Below are positions 8,654-16,955 of a stretch of 64,000 nucleotides of DNA, one piece after another. Position numbers and translations under genes: made by a program. Each line of letters begins with the position of its first letter. The stretch's first letter is position 1. Source of the DNA: Paenibacillus plantiphilus (lineage in GTDB: Bacteria; Bacillota; Bacilli; Paenibacillales; Paenibacillaceae); the NCBI RefSeq assembly GCF_927798095.1, contig NZ_CAKMMF010000019.1, positions 53,357 through 117,356 on the forward strand. Direction: 5' to 3'. The notes under the pieces were generated by a model. That model had not been told where the DNA came from and did no database searches. It saw only the letters and a program-made list of their open reading frames with translations.

Positions 8654-8682
8654 GTTGTCGTACAACCTCTAAAAAATAAATG

Positions 8683-8710
8683 TTGCACTAGAGAAACATT
8701 GTTGTATAAT
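8683..8710 (+). promoter_or_regulatory. Vegetative-type promoter for the metal ABC operon
   Basis: TTGCAC at 8683-8688 and TATAAT at 8705-8710 with a 16-base spacer, about 140 bases before the start of the binding-protein gene. I looked for a Zur or MntR palindrome around it and did not find a convincing one. Confidence 0.6.
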
Positions 8711-8847
8711 AGTAAAAAAGAGGCATAGAGTAAACTAATGTTCTCTTGGGCAAAACAAGCTTTATTTTGGGGAATATAGGCGTATCAACAAGGAAATGCA
8801 GCGATATGAACGGCAAATGAATAGGGAGAGAAAGAGGAGGAATTGGA

Positions 8848-9804
8848 ATGCGGCTCAAAACAAACTCTGCAATTCGCCGCTGGATAATGGCTATGCTGTT
8901 TTTGACGGCAGCGATGCTGTTCGTGACAGCTTGCGGAAGCAATGGAGAGGACTTCAAATCAGGCGAGGGCAAGCTGAAAGTAACGACAACGATAGGCATG
9001 ATCGCAGATGTGGTTAATAATATTGGAGGGGAGCACGTCGAGGCGATTGGTCTGATGGGGCCGGGCGTCGATCCTCACTTGTATAAAGCATCGCAAGGCG
9101 ATATCAGGAAGCTGGATGAAGCGGATGTGATCTTCTACAACGGCCTTCATCTGGAAGGCAAGATGGCTGAAATGCTGGAGAAGGTTGGCAAGACGAAAAC
9201 AACCGTTGCGGTGTCCAGCCAATTGGGTGAAACGGAGCTGCGGTCAGATCCATCGGGAGCAGGCGTACATGACCCGCATATCTGGTTTAATGTGCGCAAC
9301 TGGATTTCCGCGGCGGAGGTCATCCGCGATACGCTCGTCGAGAAGGACCCGGCCAATGCGGAGAACTATAAGAAGAACGCTGCTGATTACTTGGCGAAGC
9401 TGGAAGAGCTGGATCATTATGCGAAGGAGCAGATCGCATCCATACCGGACGCAAGCAGGGTTCTTGTTACGGCCCATGATGCATTCGGATACTTCGGTGA
9501 TGCTTACGGCATCAAGGTTATGGGGCTTCAGGGCATGAGCACAGCATCGGAATATGGGACCAAGGATGTTAGCAATCTGAGAAATTATTTGGTGGATAAC
9601 AAAATCAAAGCTGTATTCGTGGAGTCCAGCGTGCCTAAGAAATCGATTGAAGCTGTAATCGAGGGAGCTAAGCAGATGGGACATGATGTCGCCATCGGCG
9701 GCGAGCTGTTCTCGGATGCTATGGGCAAGAGTGGAACAGTGGAAGGCACATATATCGGGATGGTCCGACATAATGTGGACACCATTGTACATGCTTTGAA
9801 ATAG
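8848..9804 (+). CDS. Metal ABC transporter substrate-binding lipoprotein (MntA/TroA type)
   Basis: A 318-residue cluster A-I binding protein for Mn2+ or Zn2+. The signal peptide ends in a lipobox (FVTAC, lipidated C29). Metal ligands line up with the family as H77 (GVDPHLY), H144 (HDPHIWF), H210 (TAHDAFGYF) and D290 (ELFSDAMG). The three-histidine, one-aspartate set and the sequence around GLQGMSTASE resemble Treponema TroA, which binds both metals. There is no histidine-rich loop of the kind seen in dedicated ZnuA proteins. A GGAGG site precedes the ATG. First gene of a four-gene operon with two different permeases, the MntABCD/TroABCD layout. Confidence 0.9.
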   Translation: MRLKTNSAIRRWIMAMLFLTAAMLFVTACGSNGEDFKSGEGKLKVTTTIGMIADVVNNIGGEHVEAIGLMGPGVDPHLYKASQGDIRKLDEADVIFYNGLHLEGKMAEMLEKVGKTKTTVAVSSQLGETELRSDPSGAGVHDPHIWFNVRNWISAAEVIRDTLVEKDPANAENYKKNAADYLAKLEELDHYAKEQIASIPDASRVLVTAHDAFGYFGDAYGIKVMGLQGMSTASEYGTKDVSNLRNYLVDNKIKAVFVESSVPKKSIEAVIEGAKQMGHDVAIGGELFSDAMGKSGTVEGTYIGMVRHNVDTIVHALK

Positions 9805-9886
9805 AATGAACCATACAACCCAGCAACTAGAATAGACCGTATAATCGAGCAGGATGTGTGACGGATGGAAACGGGGAGTGAGAACG

Positions 9887-10681
9887 ATGTCGCGACAATT
9901 ACAAGCAGCAGGAGTGCCGCTTCAAATAAACAGTCTTAGTGTCGCTTACCAGAAGAAGCCGGTACTGCGCAATGTTTCGTTAGAGGTGACAGAAGGGCAG
10001 CTTATCGGTATTATCGGACCCAATGGCGCAGGCAAATCAACGCTTATTAAAGCGGCGCTGGGTTTGATCCCTAAACTGGAGGGCAGCGTGCTCGTGTATG
10101 GCAAGCCCTATAATGAACAGCGGAAGCTGATTGGTTATGTGCCGCAGCGGGAGTCGGTGGACTGGGATTTTCCTACGAATGCGCTGGATGTTGTTATGAT
10201 GGGCCGTTACGGCCGTCTTGGCTGGTTCCGCCGGCCGGGCGCCAAGGAGAAAGCGATCGCGATGGAATGCCTTGCCAAAGTCGGGATGGCAGAGCTTGCT
10301 GACAGGCAGATTAGCCAGCTGTCCGGCGGCCAGCAGCAGCGCGTCTTCCTGGCAAGAGCGCTTGCTCAGGATGCCAAGCTGTACTTTATGGATGAGCCGT
10401 TCGCTGGAGTGGATGCGGCGACGGAGAAAGCGATTATTATGCTCCTGCAGGAGCTGAAGGGTCAAGGGAAGACGGTTATCGTCGTTCATCATGACCTTGC
10501 AACGGTGAAGGAATATTTTGACTCCGTCATGCTTCTGAATATTGAGGTGCAGGCTTTCGGCAAGACCGAGGATGTGTTCACGCGTTCCAATCTGCAGCAA
10601 ACCTACGGAGGGCGCTTTGCTTTCCTTGATCGCCAAGAGGATGAAGAGCTGACGCTTCTTTCTGGAAAAGGAAGAGGGTGA
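9887..10681 (+). CDS. Metal ABC transporter ATP-binding protein (MntB/TroB type)
   Basis: 264 residues from the ATG at 9887, preceded by GGGGAGTGAG. All ABC signatures are present: Walker [11 protein letters not shown]-loop [12 protein letters not shown], signature LSGGQQQR, Walker B LYFMDEPF and H-loop VVHHD. The DWDFP stretch after the Q-loop is characteristic of Mn/Zn importer ATPases. It energises the import of the metal captured by the upstream lipoprotein. Four bases separate it from the first permease gene, so translation is probably coupled. Confidence 0.92.
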   Translation: MSRQLQAAGVPLQINSLSVAYQKKPVLRNVSLEVTEGQLIGIIGPNGAGKSTLIKAALGLIPKLEGSVLVYGKPYNEQRKLIGYVPQRESVDWDFPTNALDVVMMGRYGRLGWFRRPGAKEKAIAMECLAKVGMAELADRQISQLSGGQQQRVFLARALAQDAKLYFMDEPFAGVDAATEKAIIMLLQELKGQGKTVIVVHHDLATVKEYFDSVMLLNIEVQAFGKTEDVFTRSNLQQTYGGRFAFLDRQEDEELTLLSGKGRG

Positions 10682-10685
10682 GGAC

Positions 10686-11627
10686 ATGCAGTCGCTATTG
10701 GATATGATGACGGATCCAAACTCGCAATGGATTTTGCTTGGCTGCGTACTGCTAGGTCTGTGCAGCGGAGTCATTGGCTGCTTCGCATACTTGCGCAAGC
10801 AGAGCCTGATGGGCGATACGCTGGCTCACTCCGCATTGCCGGGCATTTGTATTGCTTTTATGCTTACGGGTACGAAGTCGATCCTGCTCTTTCTTATCGG
10901 CGCAGGCATTTCCGGGCTGCTTGCAACGTTCGGCATTAGCTGGATTACCCGATATTCCCGTATTAAGTCTGATGCGGCAATGGGAATCGTCTTGTCCAGC
11001 TTCTTCGGACTTGGGATTGTGCTGCTGACGCAAATTCAACATAGCGATTATGGCAATCAGAGCGGACTTGATAAGTTTCTGTTCGGTCAGGCAGCCTCTA
11101 TGATTGGCTCGGACGTGCAGACGATGCTCATCGTCTGTGCCTTTATCGTTATTGCTTGCACACTGCTGTTCAAAGAGTTCAAGCTGATATCGTTCGATCC
11201 CGGATTTGCCCGGGGGCTTGGATTTCCGGTAGGCGTACTGGAACAGCTTCTCATGTTCTTTATCGTGGTAGCCGTTGTTGTGGGCATTCAGGCAGTGGGC
11301 GTTGTTCTTGTAGCCGCCTTGCTGATTACCCCTGCGGTCTCGGCACGATATTGGACGGATCGTCTCGGTATTATGGTGGTGATGTCCGGCTTGTTCGGCG
11401 CACTTGCCGGTGTCGTGGGAACATGGCTTAGCTCTACAACAGCAAGTCTTCCAACTGGACCGATCAGTGTGCTGGCATCGACGTTACTATTCATTGTGTC
11501 GCTGCTGTTCGGACCGCGCCGAGGTCTGTTGGCCAAGCGGATCGTCCGTTCGCGCGCGCGTCAAACGCTGATGGAAGAGCAGAAGAGCAGGATGCGCGAT
11601 TTGGTGAAGGAGGGGAGCTCGTTATGA
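10686..11627 (+). CDS. Metal ABC transporter permease (MntC/TroC type)
   Basis: A 313-residue ABC-3 family permease with eight or nine hydrophobic segments. GDTLAHSALPGI is the conserved signature of Mn/Zn permeases, and FDPGFARGLG is the likely coupling loop to the ATPase. The charged C-terminal tail is longer than in the second permease. Its last four bases overlap the start of the next permease (ATGA), which implies coupled translation. Two distinct permeases suggest a heterodimeric channel, as in Bacillus MntABCD. Confidence 0.9.
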   Translation: MQSLLDMMTDPNSQWILLGCVLLGLCSGVIGCFAYLRKQSLMGDTLAHSALPGICIAFMLTGTKSILLFLIGAGISGLLATFGISWITRYSRIKSDAAMGIVLSSFFGLGIVLLTQIQHSDYGNQSGLDKFLFGQAASMIGSDVQTMLIVCAFIVIACTLLFKEFKLISFDPGFARGLGFPVGVLEQLLMFFIVVAVVVGIQAVGVVLVAALLITPAVSARYWTDRLGIMVVMSGLFGALAGVVGTWLSSTTASLPTGPISVLASTLLFIVSLLFGPRRGLLAKRIVRSRARQTLMEEQKSRMRDLVKEGSSL

Positions 11628-12508
11628 CGGATTTCTGGGTATTGCTGACGGGTGCGCTTGTCGCCAGCTGCTGCGCGATTCTGGGCTGCTTCCTCGTCCT
11701 TCGCCGGATGTCGATGATCGGAGACGCCATCAGCCACTCGGTACTGCCGGGTATCGTTATTGCCTTCATGATGAGCGGATCGAGAGATTCGTTCATCATG
11801 CTGCTGGGAGCTTCGGTGCTTGGACTTATAACTGTCTTTCTAATCCAGCTTTTTCAGCAGAGCGGCGTACAGGCCGATGCTTCAATCGGCGTTGTGTTCA
11901 CAGCGCTGTTCGCAATCGGTGTCGTGCTGGTCAGCTTGAATCTGAAAAATGTCGATATCGATCTTGATTGCGTGCTGTACGGAGAAATTGCTCATGTACA
12001 CTGGAATACATGGGAGATGTCCGGCATGGATATGGGGCCGAAGGCGGTATGGATGCTGGGCATTACTTTATTGATTATTATAGGGGTTATCAGCCTCTTC
12101 TATAAGCAATTCAAGCTGTGCGCCTTCGATCCGGCGCTTGCTGCGGCAATCGGCATTCCTGTCGCGCTGTTTCACTACCTGCTCATGGGTCTTGTATCGA
12201 TGGCGACGGTCAGCTCATTCGAAAGCGTAGGCGCTATTCTCGTAGTCGGCATGCTGATCATTCCCGCATCGGCTGCATACTTGCTTACAGACCGTCTCGG
12301 AGCCATGATCTTCATCAGTGTCGCGATAGGAATTGCAAGTACTGGCATTGGGTACGGGGTATCGATTGTTCTGGATGCTTCTATCGCAGGATGCATGGTA
12401 TGTGCGGCGGCCGTGCTGTTCATTCTAGCTTTTCTGCTGTCACCGTCCCATGGATTGGTTGCGCGCAAGCTGCGCCGCCGTACACTGAGCGGGAATACTG
12501 CAGTGTGA
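11624..12508 (+). CDS. Metal ABC transporter permease (MntD/TroD type)
   Basis: A 294-residue paralogue of the preceding permease, again with the ABC-3 signature (GDAISHSVLPGI) and a coupling loop FDPALAAAIG. About eight hydrophobic segments. It ends in a basic tail (RKLRRRTLSG). Preceded by GGAGGGGAG inside the end of the upstream gene. It closes the operon, and an unusual nested hairpin terminator follows 17 bases later. Confidence 0.9.
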   Translation: MTDFWVLLTGALVASCCAILGCFLVLRRMSMIGDAISHSVLPGIVIAFMMSGSRDSFIMLLGASVLGLITVFLIQLFQQSGVQADASIGVVFTALFAIGVVLVSLNLKNVDIDLDCVLYGEIAHVHWNTWEMSGMDMGPKAVWMLGITLLIIIGVISLFYKQFKLCAFDPALAAAIGIPVALFHYLLMGLVSMATVSSFESVGAILVVGMLIIPASAAYLLTDRLGAMIFISVAIGIASTGIGYGVSIVLDASIAGCMVCAAAVLFILAFLLSPSHGLVARKLRRRTLSGNTAV

Positions 12509-12524
12509 CACTGTATATGCATGC

Positions 12525-12638
12525 AAAAAAGGCCTGATAGGGACTAAAGCAGCGCCCCCCTTAGAATAGACATTGGAAATCCGATGAATTCTAAGGGGGG
12601 GCGCTTTACTGACTGACCCTGCCAGGCCTTTTTTTTGT
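12525..12638. terminator. Nested double hairpin downstream of the metal operon
   Basis: An outer stem (AAAAAAGGCCT at 12525-12535 with AGGCCTTTTTT at about 12624-12634, extended by TG..AGGG/CCCT..CA) is a standard bidirectional terminator. Its loop contains a second long inverted repeat: 12546-12567 pairs with 12588-12607 through a run of C against G (GCGCCCCCCTTAGAAT with ATTCTAAGGGGGGGCGC). It lies between convergent genes, so it can end transcription from both sides. Confidence 0.8.
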
Positions 12639-12654
12639 TTCATGCTTGATTGGA

Positions 12655-12933
12655 TCAACGCTGAACAGCTATATGTTTATGCAGATATTCGGGATGTCGA
12701 TCAAGAAGAGGCTGGGCATCCTTTAGAGCAGACACGGGCAGCTTCCCTTTGTTTACGTATTGAATGATTTTCTCCATCCGGATAAAATCTTGCTTGCTGA
12801 TCGGTGCGTAAGCTAATAATGGCTTATTATGCTGCTTGGGCTCGACTTCGCCTTTGGTGGATTGAGCAACAACTGCGCTGCTGCCGACAGATAAGACGAC
12901 AACGGCTGCGGCAATTATAAAGGGTTTTATCAT
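12655..12933 (-). CDS. Small secreted protein of unknown function
   Basis: 92 residues with a clear signal peptide (MIKPFIIAAAVVVLSVGSSAVVA, cleavage expected after AVVA). The mature part is short, charged and carries no recognisable domain; KQDFIRMEKIIQYVNKGKLPV may form a helix. GAGGAGG precedes the ATG at good distance. It converges on the metal-transporter operon across the nested terminator. I do not recognise the family and propose no function. Confidence 0.7.
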   Translation of the reverse strand: MIKPFIIAAAVVVLSVGSSAVVAQSTKGEVEPKQHNKPLLAYAPISKQDFIRMEKIIQYVNKGKLPVSALKDAQPLLDRHPEYLHKHIAVQR

Positions 12934-13209
12934 TGGTTCACCTCCTCATCTATAGAGATGACGACATACTTCTTTGAAAAGTTCCAGTTATTTGCAGGAG
13001 AAATTCGTACACCAATTTACAACAAAAACTGCGCAAGATCGGATAGCCGTTCTAAGGATCTATTCTCTATAATGAAGTCATAGCTTTTCCATCTGCTGAG
13101 CCTGCTGGTGGCCTGCCGGTTTGGATTCCGCCGAAAATGTGCTACTATGTCGTTAGACGTTAGACAGCATATGAAACTGGCTTTGTTATGCAGCAGTGGG
13201 GAGGCTTTC

Positions 13210-13962
13210 ATGAGTAACATCAAATTAGTGGCGCTTGATATGGATGGAACGCTTCTTAATGAACAAAGTGAGATTAGCAGTGAGAACGCGCACTGGATCA
13301 GTAAGGCGATCGACGCAGGTGTTCTCGTCTGCTTCGCAACAGGGCGCGGATTTCAAAGCGCACTTCCTTATGCGGAGCAATTACAGCTCGATACGCCGAT
13401 GATTACGGTCAATGGAGGCGAGATATGGCGTCGCCCGCATGTTCTGCATAAGCGCTCGCTTATGCCGGCGAGCTATATTAAGCGGCTCCATGAGGTTGCG
13501 CTCCGCAATGAGGAATGCTGGTTCTGGGCTTACTCGGTTGAAGACATCTACAACAAAGAGAAATGGATCAAGCCAGCAGGCGGCTATGACGATCATCATT
13601 GGCTCAAATTCGGTTATTACACGGAGGATGACGTCATGCGCGAGCGTATTCTGGAGGAGGTGTCGGGCTGGGGCGGCATGGAAATTACTAACTCGTCACC
13701 TTGGAATTTGGAATTGAATCCCGAGGGCGTGTCCAAGGCAACCGCGCTTCGCGAGCTGTGCAAGGTGCTCGGTCTGGACATGTCGCAGGTGGCAGCGATG
13801 GGTGACAGCATGAACGACATTGCGATGATCCGGGAAGCCGGCGTTGGCGTTGCCATGGGCAATGCTCAGGATGCGGTCAAAGCGGCAGCGGATGCTGTTG
13901 CGGTGACGAATAACGAACATGCTGTTGCACAGCTGATTCGGGATTATGTCCTGAAGGGGTGA
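13210..13962 (+). CDS. HAD superfamily Cof-type sugar/nucleotide phosphatase
   Basis: 250 residues from the ATG at 13210, which has GGGGAGG upstream. HAD motif I is LDMDGTLL, motif II threonine lies in CFATGRG, the motif III lysine near PEGVSKATAL, and motif IV is GDSMNDIAMI followed by GVGVAMGNA. A cap of the Cof/IIB type occupies roughly residues 85-180. Such enzymes dephosphorylate sugar phosphates or cofactors such as FMN and PLP; the substrate cannot be read from the sequence. The DUF456 gene starts eight bases later. Confidence 0.9.
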   Translation: MSNIKLVALDMDGTLLNEQSEISSENAHWISKAIDAGVLVCFATGRGFQSALPYAEQLQLDTPMITVNGGEIWRRPHVLHKRSLMPASYIKRLHEVALRNEECWFWAYSVEDIYNKEKWIKPAGGYDDHHWLKFGYYTEDDVMRERILEEVSGWGGMEITNSSPWNLELNPEGVSKATALRELCKVLGLDMSQVAAMGDSMNDIAMIREAGVGVAMGNAQDAVKAAADAVAVTNNEHAVAQLIRDYVLKG

Positions 13963-13969
13963 TAGTGTT

Positions 13970-14449
13970 ATGGAAATAGTCGGTTGGATCATTACGATTC
14001 TGTTGTTTGTTGTCGGGATGGCCGGGGCGGTATTCCCGATTCTGCCGGGAGCGCTCGCAATTTATGCCGCATTCTTCGTATACGGCTTCTTTATCTCGTG
14101 GGAGCCGTTCGGATTCTGGTTCTGGTCGATTCAGACAATTATCGTCGTTGTGCTATTCGTCGCAGATTATGCGGTAAACGCGTGGGGCGTCAAGAAGTTC
14201 GGCGGCTCCAAGGCTTCTGTATGGGGAAGTACAATCGGCATTATTATCGGTCCATTCGTTATTCCCGCATTTGGCCTTATTCTTGGACCGCTGCTTGGCG
14301 CGATAATCGGTGAGATGAGTGCAGGCTCGGATTTGAAAAAGTCGTTTATGGTTGGCTTGGGAGCGCTTGTCGGATTATTTTCCAGTATGGTTGTGAAGTT
14401 TATTCTGCAATTGGGTATGATTGTTTTATTCATCATATGGATTCTATAG
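13970..14449 (+). CDS. DUF456 family membrane protein
   Basis: A 159-residue hydrophobic protein with about five membrane segments and many glycines. The opening (ILLFVVGMAGAVFPILPG) and the central GSKASVWGSTIGIIIGPFV segment match DUF456. The glycine-rich helices repeat the motif GxxxG. No biochemical function is known for the family. It is sandwiched between the HAD phosphatase (8-base gap) and the ThuA-like gene (15-base gap), so these are probably co-transcribed. Confidence 0.85.
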   Translation: MEIVGWIITILLFVVGMAGAVFPILPGALAIYAAFFVYGFFISWEPFGFWFWSIQTIIVVVLFVADYAVNAWGVKKFGGSKASVWGSTIGIIIGPFVIPAFGLILGPLLGAIIGEMSAGSDLKKSFMVGLGALVGLFSSMVVKFILQLGMIVLFIIWIL

Positions 14450-14464
14450 GAGGCGGAAGCGAGT

Positions 14465-15187
14465 ATGATTAAAGTTACAGTGTGGAATGAGTTCAAGCAT
14501 GAGATTAACAATGAGGTTGTACGCAAGGTGTATCCGGACGGCATACATAAGGCAATTGCTGACGGTATCGGAACGGAGAACTTCGAGGTTCGCACCGCCA
14601 CGCTGGAGGAGCCTGAGCACGGCTTGACGGAGGAAGTTCTGAACAACACCGATGTGCTGCTCTGGTGGGGCCATATGGCGCATGATCAGGTTGACGACGC
14701 CATCGTTGAGCGTGTGAAGCAGCGCGTATGGAACGGCATGGGGCTGATCGTCCTTCACTCTGGCCATTTCTCCAAAATATTCAAGACACTCATGGGCACA
14801 GGCTGTGATCTGAAATGGCGCGAAGCCGGCGAAAAGGAGCGCATCTGGGTCGTTAATCCGGCGCATCCGATCGCGGCTGGACTGCCTGAGCAGTTTACAA
14901 TTGAGAGTGAAGAGATGTACGGCGAGCACTTCGATATTCCGGCTCCCGACGAGCTGATCTTCGTCAGCTGGTTTGAAGGCGGCGAAGTATTCCGCAGCGG
15001 CTGTACGTTCAATCGCGGCCAAGGCAAAATCTTCTACTTCCGCCCAGGTCATGAGACTTACCCGACTTATTACAACGCCAATGTGCTGCAAGTGATCAAG
15101 AACGGCATCCGCTGGGCGGCGCCAAGCGGTGCGGCTGCTCCAATCCGCGGCAATCATGAGCCGCTGGAACCCATCAAGGCGAAATAA
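14465..15187 (+). CDS. ThuA-like (trehalose utilisation family) protein
   Basis: 240 residues with a class I glutamine amidotransferase-like fold as in ThuA. Landmarks are [10 protein letters not shown] at the N-terminus, [12 protein letters not shown] near residue 65, [12 protein letters not shown] near 100 and [14 protein letters not shown] near 190. ThuA of rhizobia takes part in trehalose catabolism through 3-keto sugar intermediates. No sugar transporter or dehydrogenase is adjacent here, so the role is open. A strong AGGAGG site precedes the ATG. Belongs to the gene run beginning at 13.2 kb. Confidence 0.85.
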   Translation: MIKVTVWNEFKHEINNEVVRKVYPDGIHKAIADGIGTENFEVRTATLEEPEHGLTEEVLNNTDVLLWWGHMAHDQVDDAIVERVKQRVWNGMGLIVLHSGHFSKIFKTLMGTGCDLKWREAGEKERIWVVNPAHPIAAGLPEQFTIESEEMYGEHFDIPAPDELIFVSWFEGGEVFRSGCTFNRGQGKIFYFRPGHETYPTYYNANVLQVIKNGIRWAAPSGAAAPIRGNHEPLEPIKAK

Positions 15188-15201
15188 ACAAGGTAAGGCG
15201 G

Positions 15202-16875
15202 ATGTTGAGCGTGGTAAAAAAAGATTCACTGATTAAAGGAACAATTATTCTTGCGGCAGCAGCGCTGGTAGCCCGTTTTCTAGGGCTCTTCCAGCGCATT
15301 CCGCTGGATTATATGATGGACAAGGAAGGCGGCATCTATTTTGGTGCCGCCAATAATATTTACTTGCTCTTATTGATTATTGCTACGGGCGGAATCCCGA
15401 GCGCGATAAGCAGAATGATATCGGAACGTTACGCCATAGGCAGGCCGGGTGAGGCGCAGCGGATTTATCGGGCGGCGTTATGGTTCGGTGCAGCAGCAGG
15501 TGTCGTAATTGCTACCCTGATGTTCGTGCTGGCGCCGCAAATTGCATACATTATGGACGTGCCGGATGCGTCGACCTCCATTCGGGCGATTGCGCCTGCG
15601 CTGCTTCTCTTCCCTGTCATCGCCATGATGAGAGGCTACTTTCAAGGCCGTCAAATGATGATGGCTGGCGGCATTTCTCAGATTGTTGAGCAGGTAGCGC
15701 GCGTGCTTGTCGCAGTCGGACTTGCGCTGCTTGTGCTCACATGGGGATGGGGAGACCGCTGGATCGCCGCAGCTGCAACGTTCGGCAGTGTGTTTGGCAG
15801 CATCGGCGCATTTGCCGTGATGCTGCTGTATGCCCGCAGGCTTCGTCGTATGGATGCGAAGGATGCGAAGACTGGGCTGGCTGCGGGGAAGCAAGCTTCT
15901 GCGAGAATTCAAGCCCCGCAAGAGAAGCTGCCTTATCGGTCCATTTACAAGGAAATGTTCTCGATTTCTATTCCGATTGTAATCGCAGCGATGACGGTTC
16001 AATTTATGTACAATTTCGATACGAGCTTGTTTCTTCGGTTGACGAGCGGCTTTTATACGAGCTATGATGCGGCCAAGCAGGCTTACGATTGGCTTGGGAT
16101 GAGAGCGCAGGCGTTGGCAGGCATTCCGCCCATTCTGGCGATTGCGCTCAGTACGTCGATAATTCCCGTCATTACGTCGGCCTATGCGGCCCGTAATGTG
16201 AAGGAGGTTCAGCGGCAAACGGCGCTCGTCATGCGAATCGTCGTCTTCACAGGCGTACCGGCAGCGCTGGCGCTAACTGTTGCGGCTGTTTCAGTGACAG
16301 GACTTATTTTTGACGGTGCAGGCGGCAGCGGCGTGGTCGCCGCGCTTACAGTGGGCACAATCTTTCAAATTACGATGATGACGAGCAGCTCGGTTCTCTT
16401 CGGCCTTGGCAAGACGCGAGTTCCGATGAAGAGTACGATTATTGGGCTAGTCATCAAGGTACTCCTAAGCTTGGCGCTTGCGCCGTTCATGGGTGTGTAT
16501 GGTCTTATACTAGCTTCAACGCTATGCTTCATTACGATTGCATCGCTTAATTTAAGAGTGATTAAGAAAGAGGTCGCGTTCTCCGTGCTGGGCACGCGCT
16601 GGATCGGCTATTTGCTGACAATTGCAATCTCGGCTGGCGCAGGCTGGGCGACAGATATGGCATGCAGAAGCCTGATGGACGCTTTGCCAGGGAAAGCGAT
16701 GTACTTTCTCTCGGCAGCTGCTACAGGCATCGTTTCACTTGGTTTATATGTCCTGCTTCTTGTTCTGCTGCGTGTCGTTACAGCTGAGGATGCCCGTCAG
16801 TTTCCAGGGCCGCTGCGCAAGCTGCTAAGCCCGATAATCCGCATAGCGGCGCGTTCTAACGCCAATTCGCAATGA
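15202..16875 (+). CDS. MurJ/SpoVB-like polysaccharide flippase (MOP superfamily)
   Basis: A 557-residue membrane protein with about fourteen hydrophobic segments. The N-terminal block SLIKGTIILAAAALVARFLG followed by IYFGAANNIYLLLLIIATGGIPSAIS is typical of Bacillales MurJ (YtgP) and SpoVB. A basic cytoplasmic loop (RRLRRMDAKDAKTG) separates the two halves. These proteins flip lipid II or related lipid-linked sugars. Length (YtgP about 544, SpoVB about 518) leans to the YtgP side, but I cannot separate vegetative from sporulation roles here. It starts 15 bases after the ThuA-like gene. Confidence 0.85.
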   Translation: MLSVVKKDSLIKGTIILAAAALVARFLGLFQRIPLDYMMDKEGGIYFGAANNIYLLLLIIATGGIPSAISRMISERYAIGRPGEAQRIYRAALWFGAAAGVVIATLMFVLAPQIAYIMDVPDASTSIRAIAPALLLFPVIAMMRGYFQGRQMMMAGGISQIVEQVARVLVAVGLALLVLTWGWGDRWIAAAATFGSVFGSIGAFAVMLLYARRLRRMDAKDAKTGLAAGKQASARIQAPQEKLPYRSIYKEMFSISIPIVIAAMTVQFMYNFDTSLFLRLTSGFYTSYDAAKQAYDWLGMRAQALAGIPPILAIALSTSIIPVITSAYAARNVKEVQRQTALVMRIVVFTGVPAALALTVAAVSVTGLIFDGAGGSGVVAALTVGTIFQITMMTSSSVLFGLGKTRVPMKSTIIGLVIKVLLSLALAPFMGVYGLILASTLCFITIASLNLRVIKKEVAFSVLGTRWIGYLLTIAISAGAGWATDMACRSLMDALPGKAMYFLSAAATGIVSLGLYVLLLVLLRVVTAEDARQFPGPLRKLLSPIIRIAARSNANSQ

Positions 16876-16955
16876 TTCTTCCTTCTTCCAATAATCCCCT
16901 GCCCATGGTAGAATAGACCTTAGTCTTTTTACCCATGGAGAGGGGATTTTTAGTT

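Noticed and set aside
14444..15229. A 261-codon open frame on the minus strand.
   Set aside because: Antisense to the ThuA-like gene, with no ribosome site or motifs.
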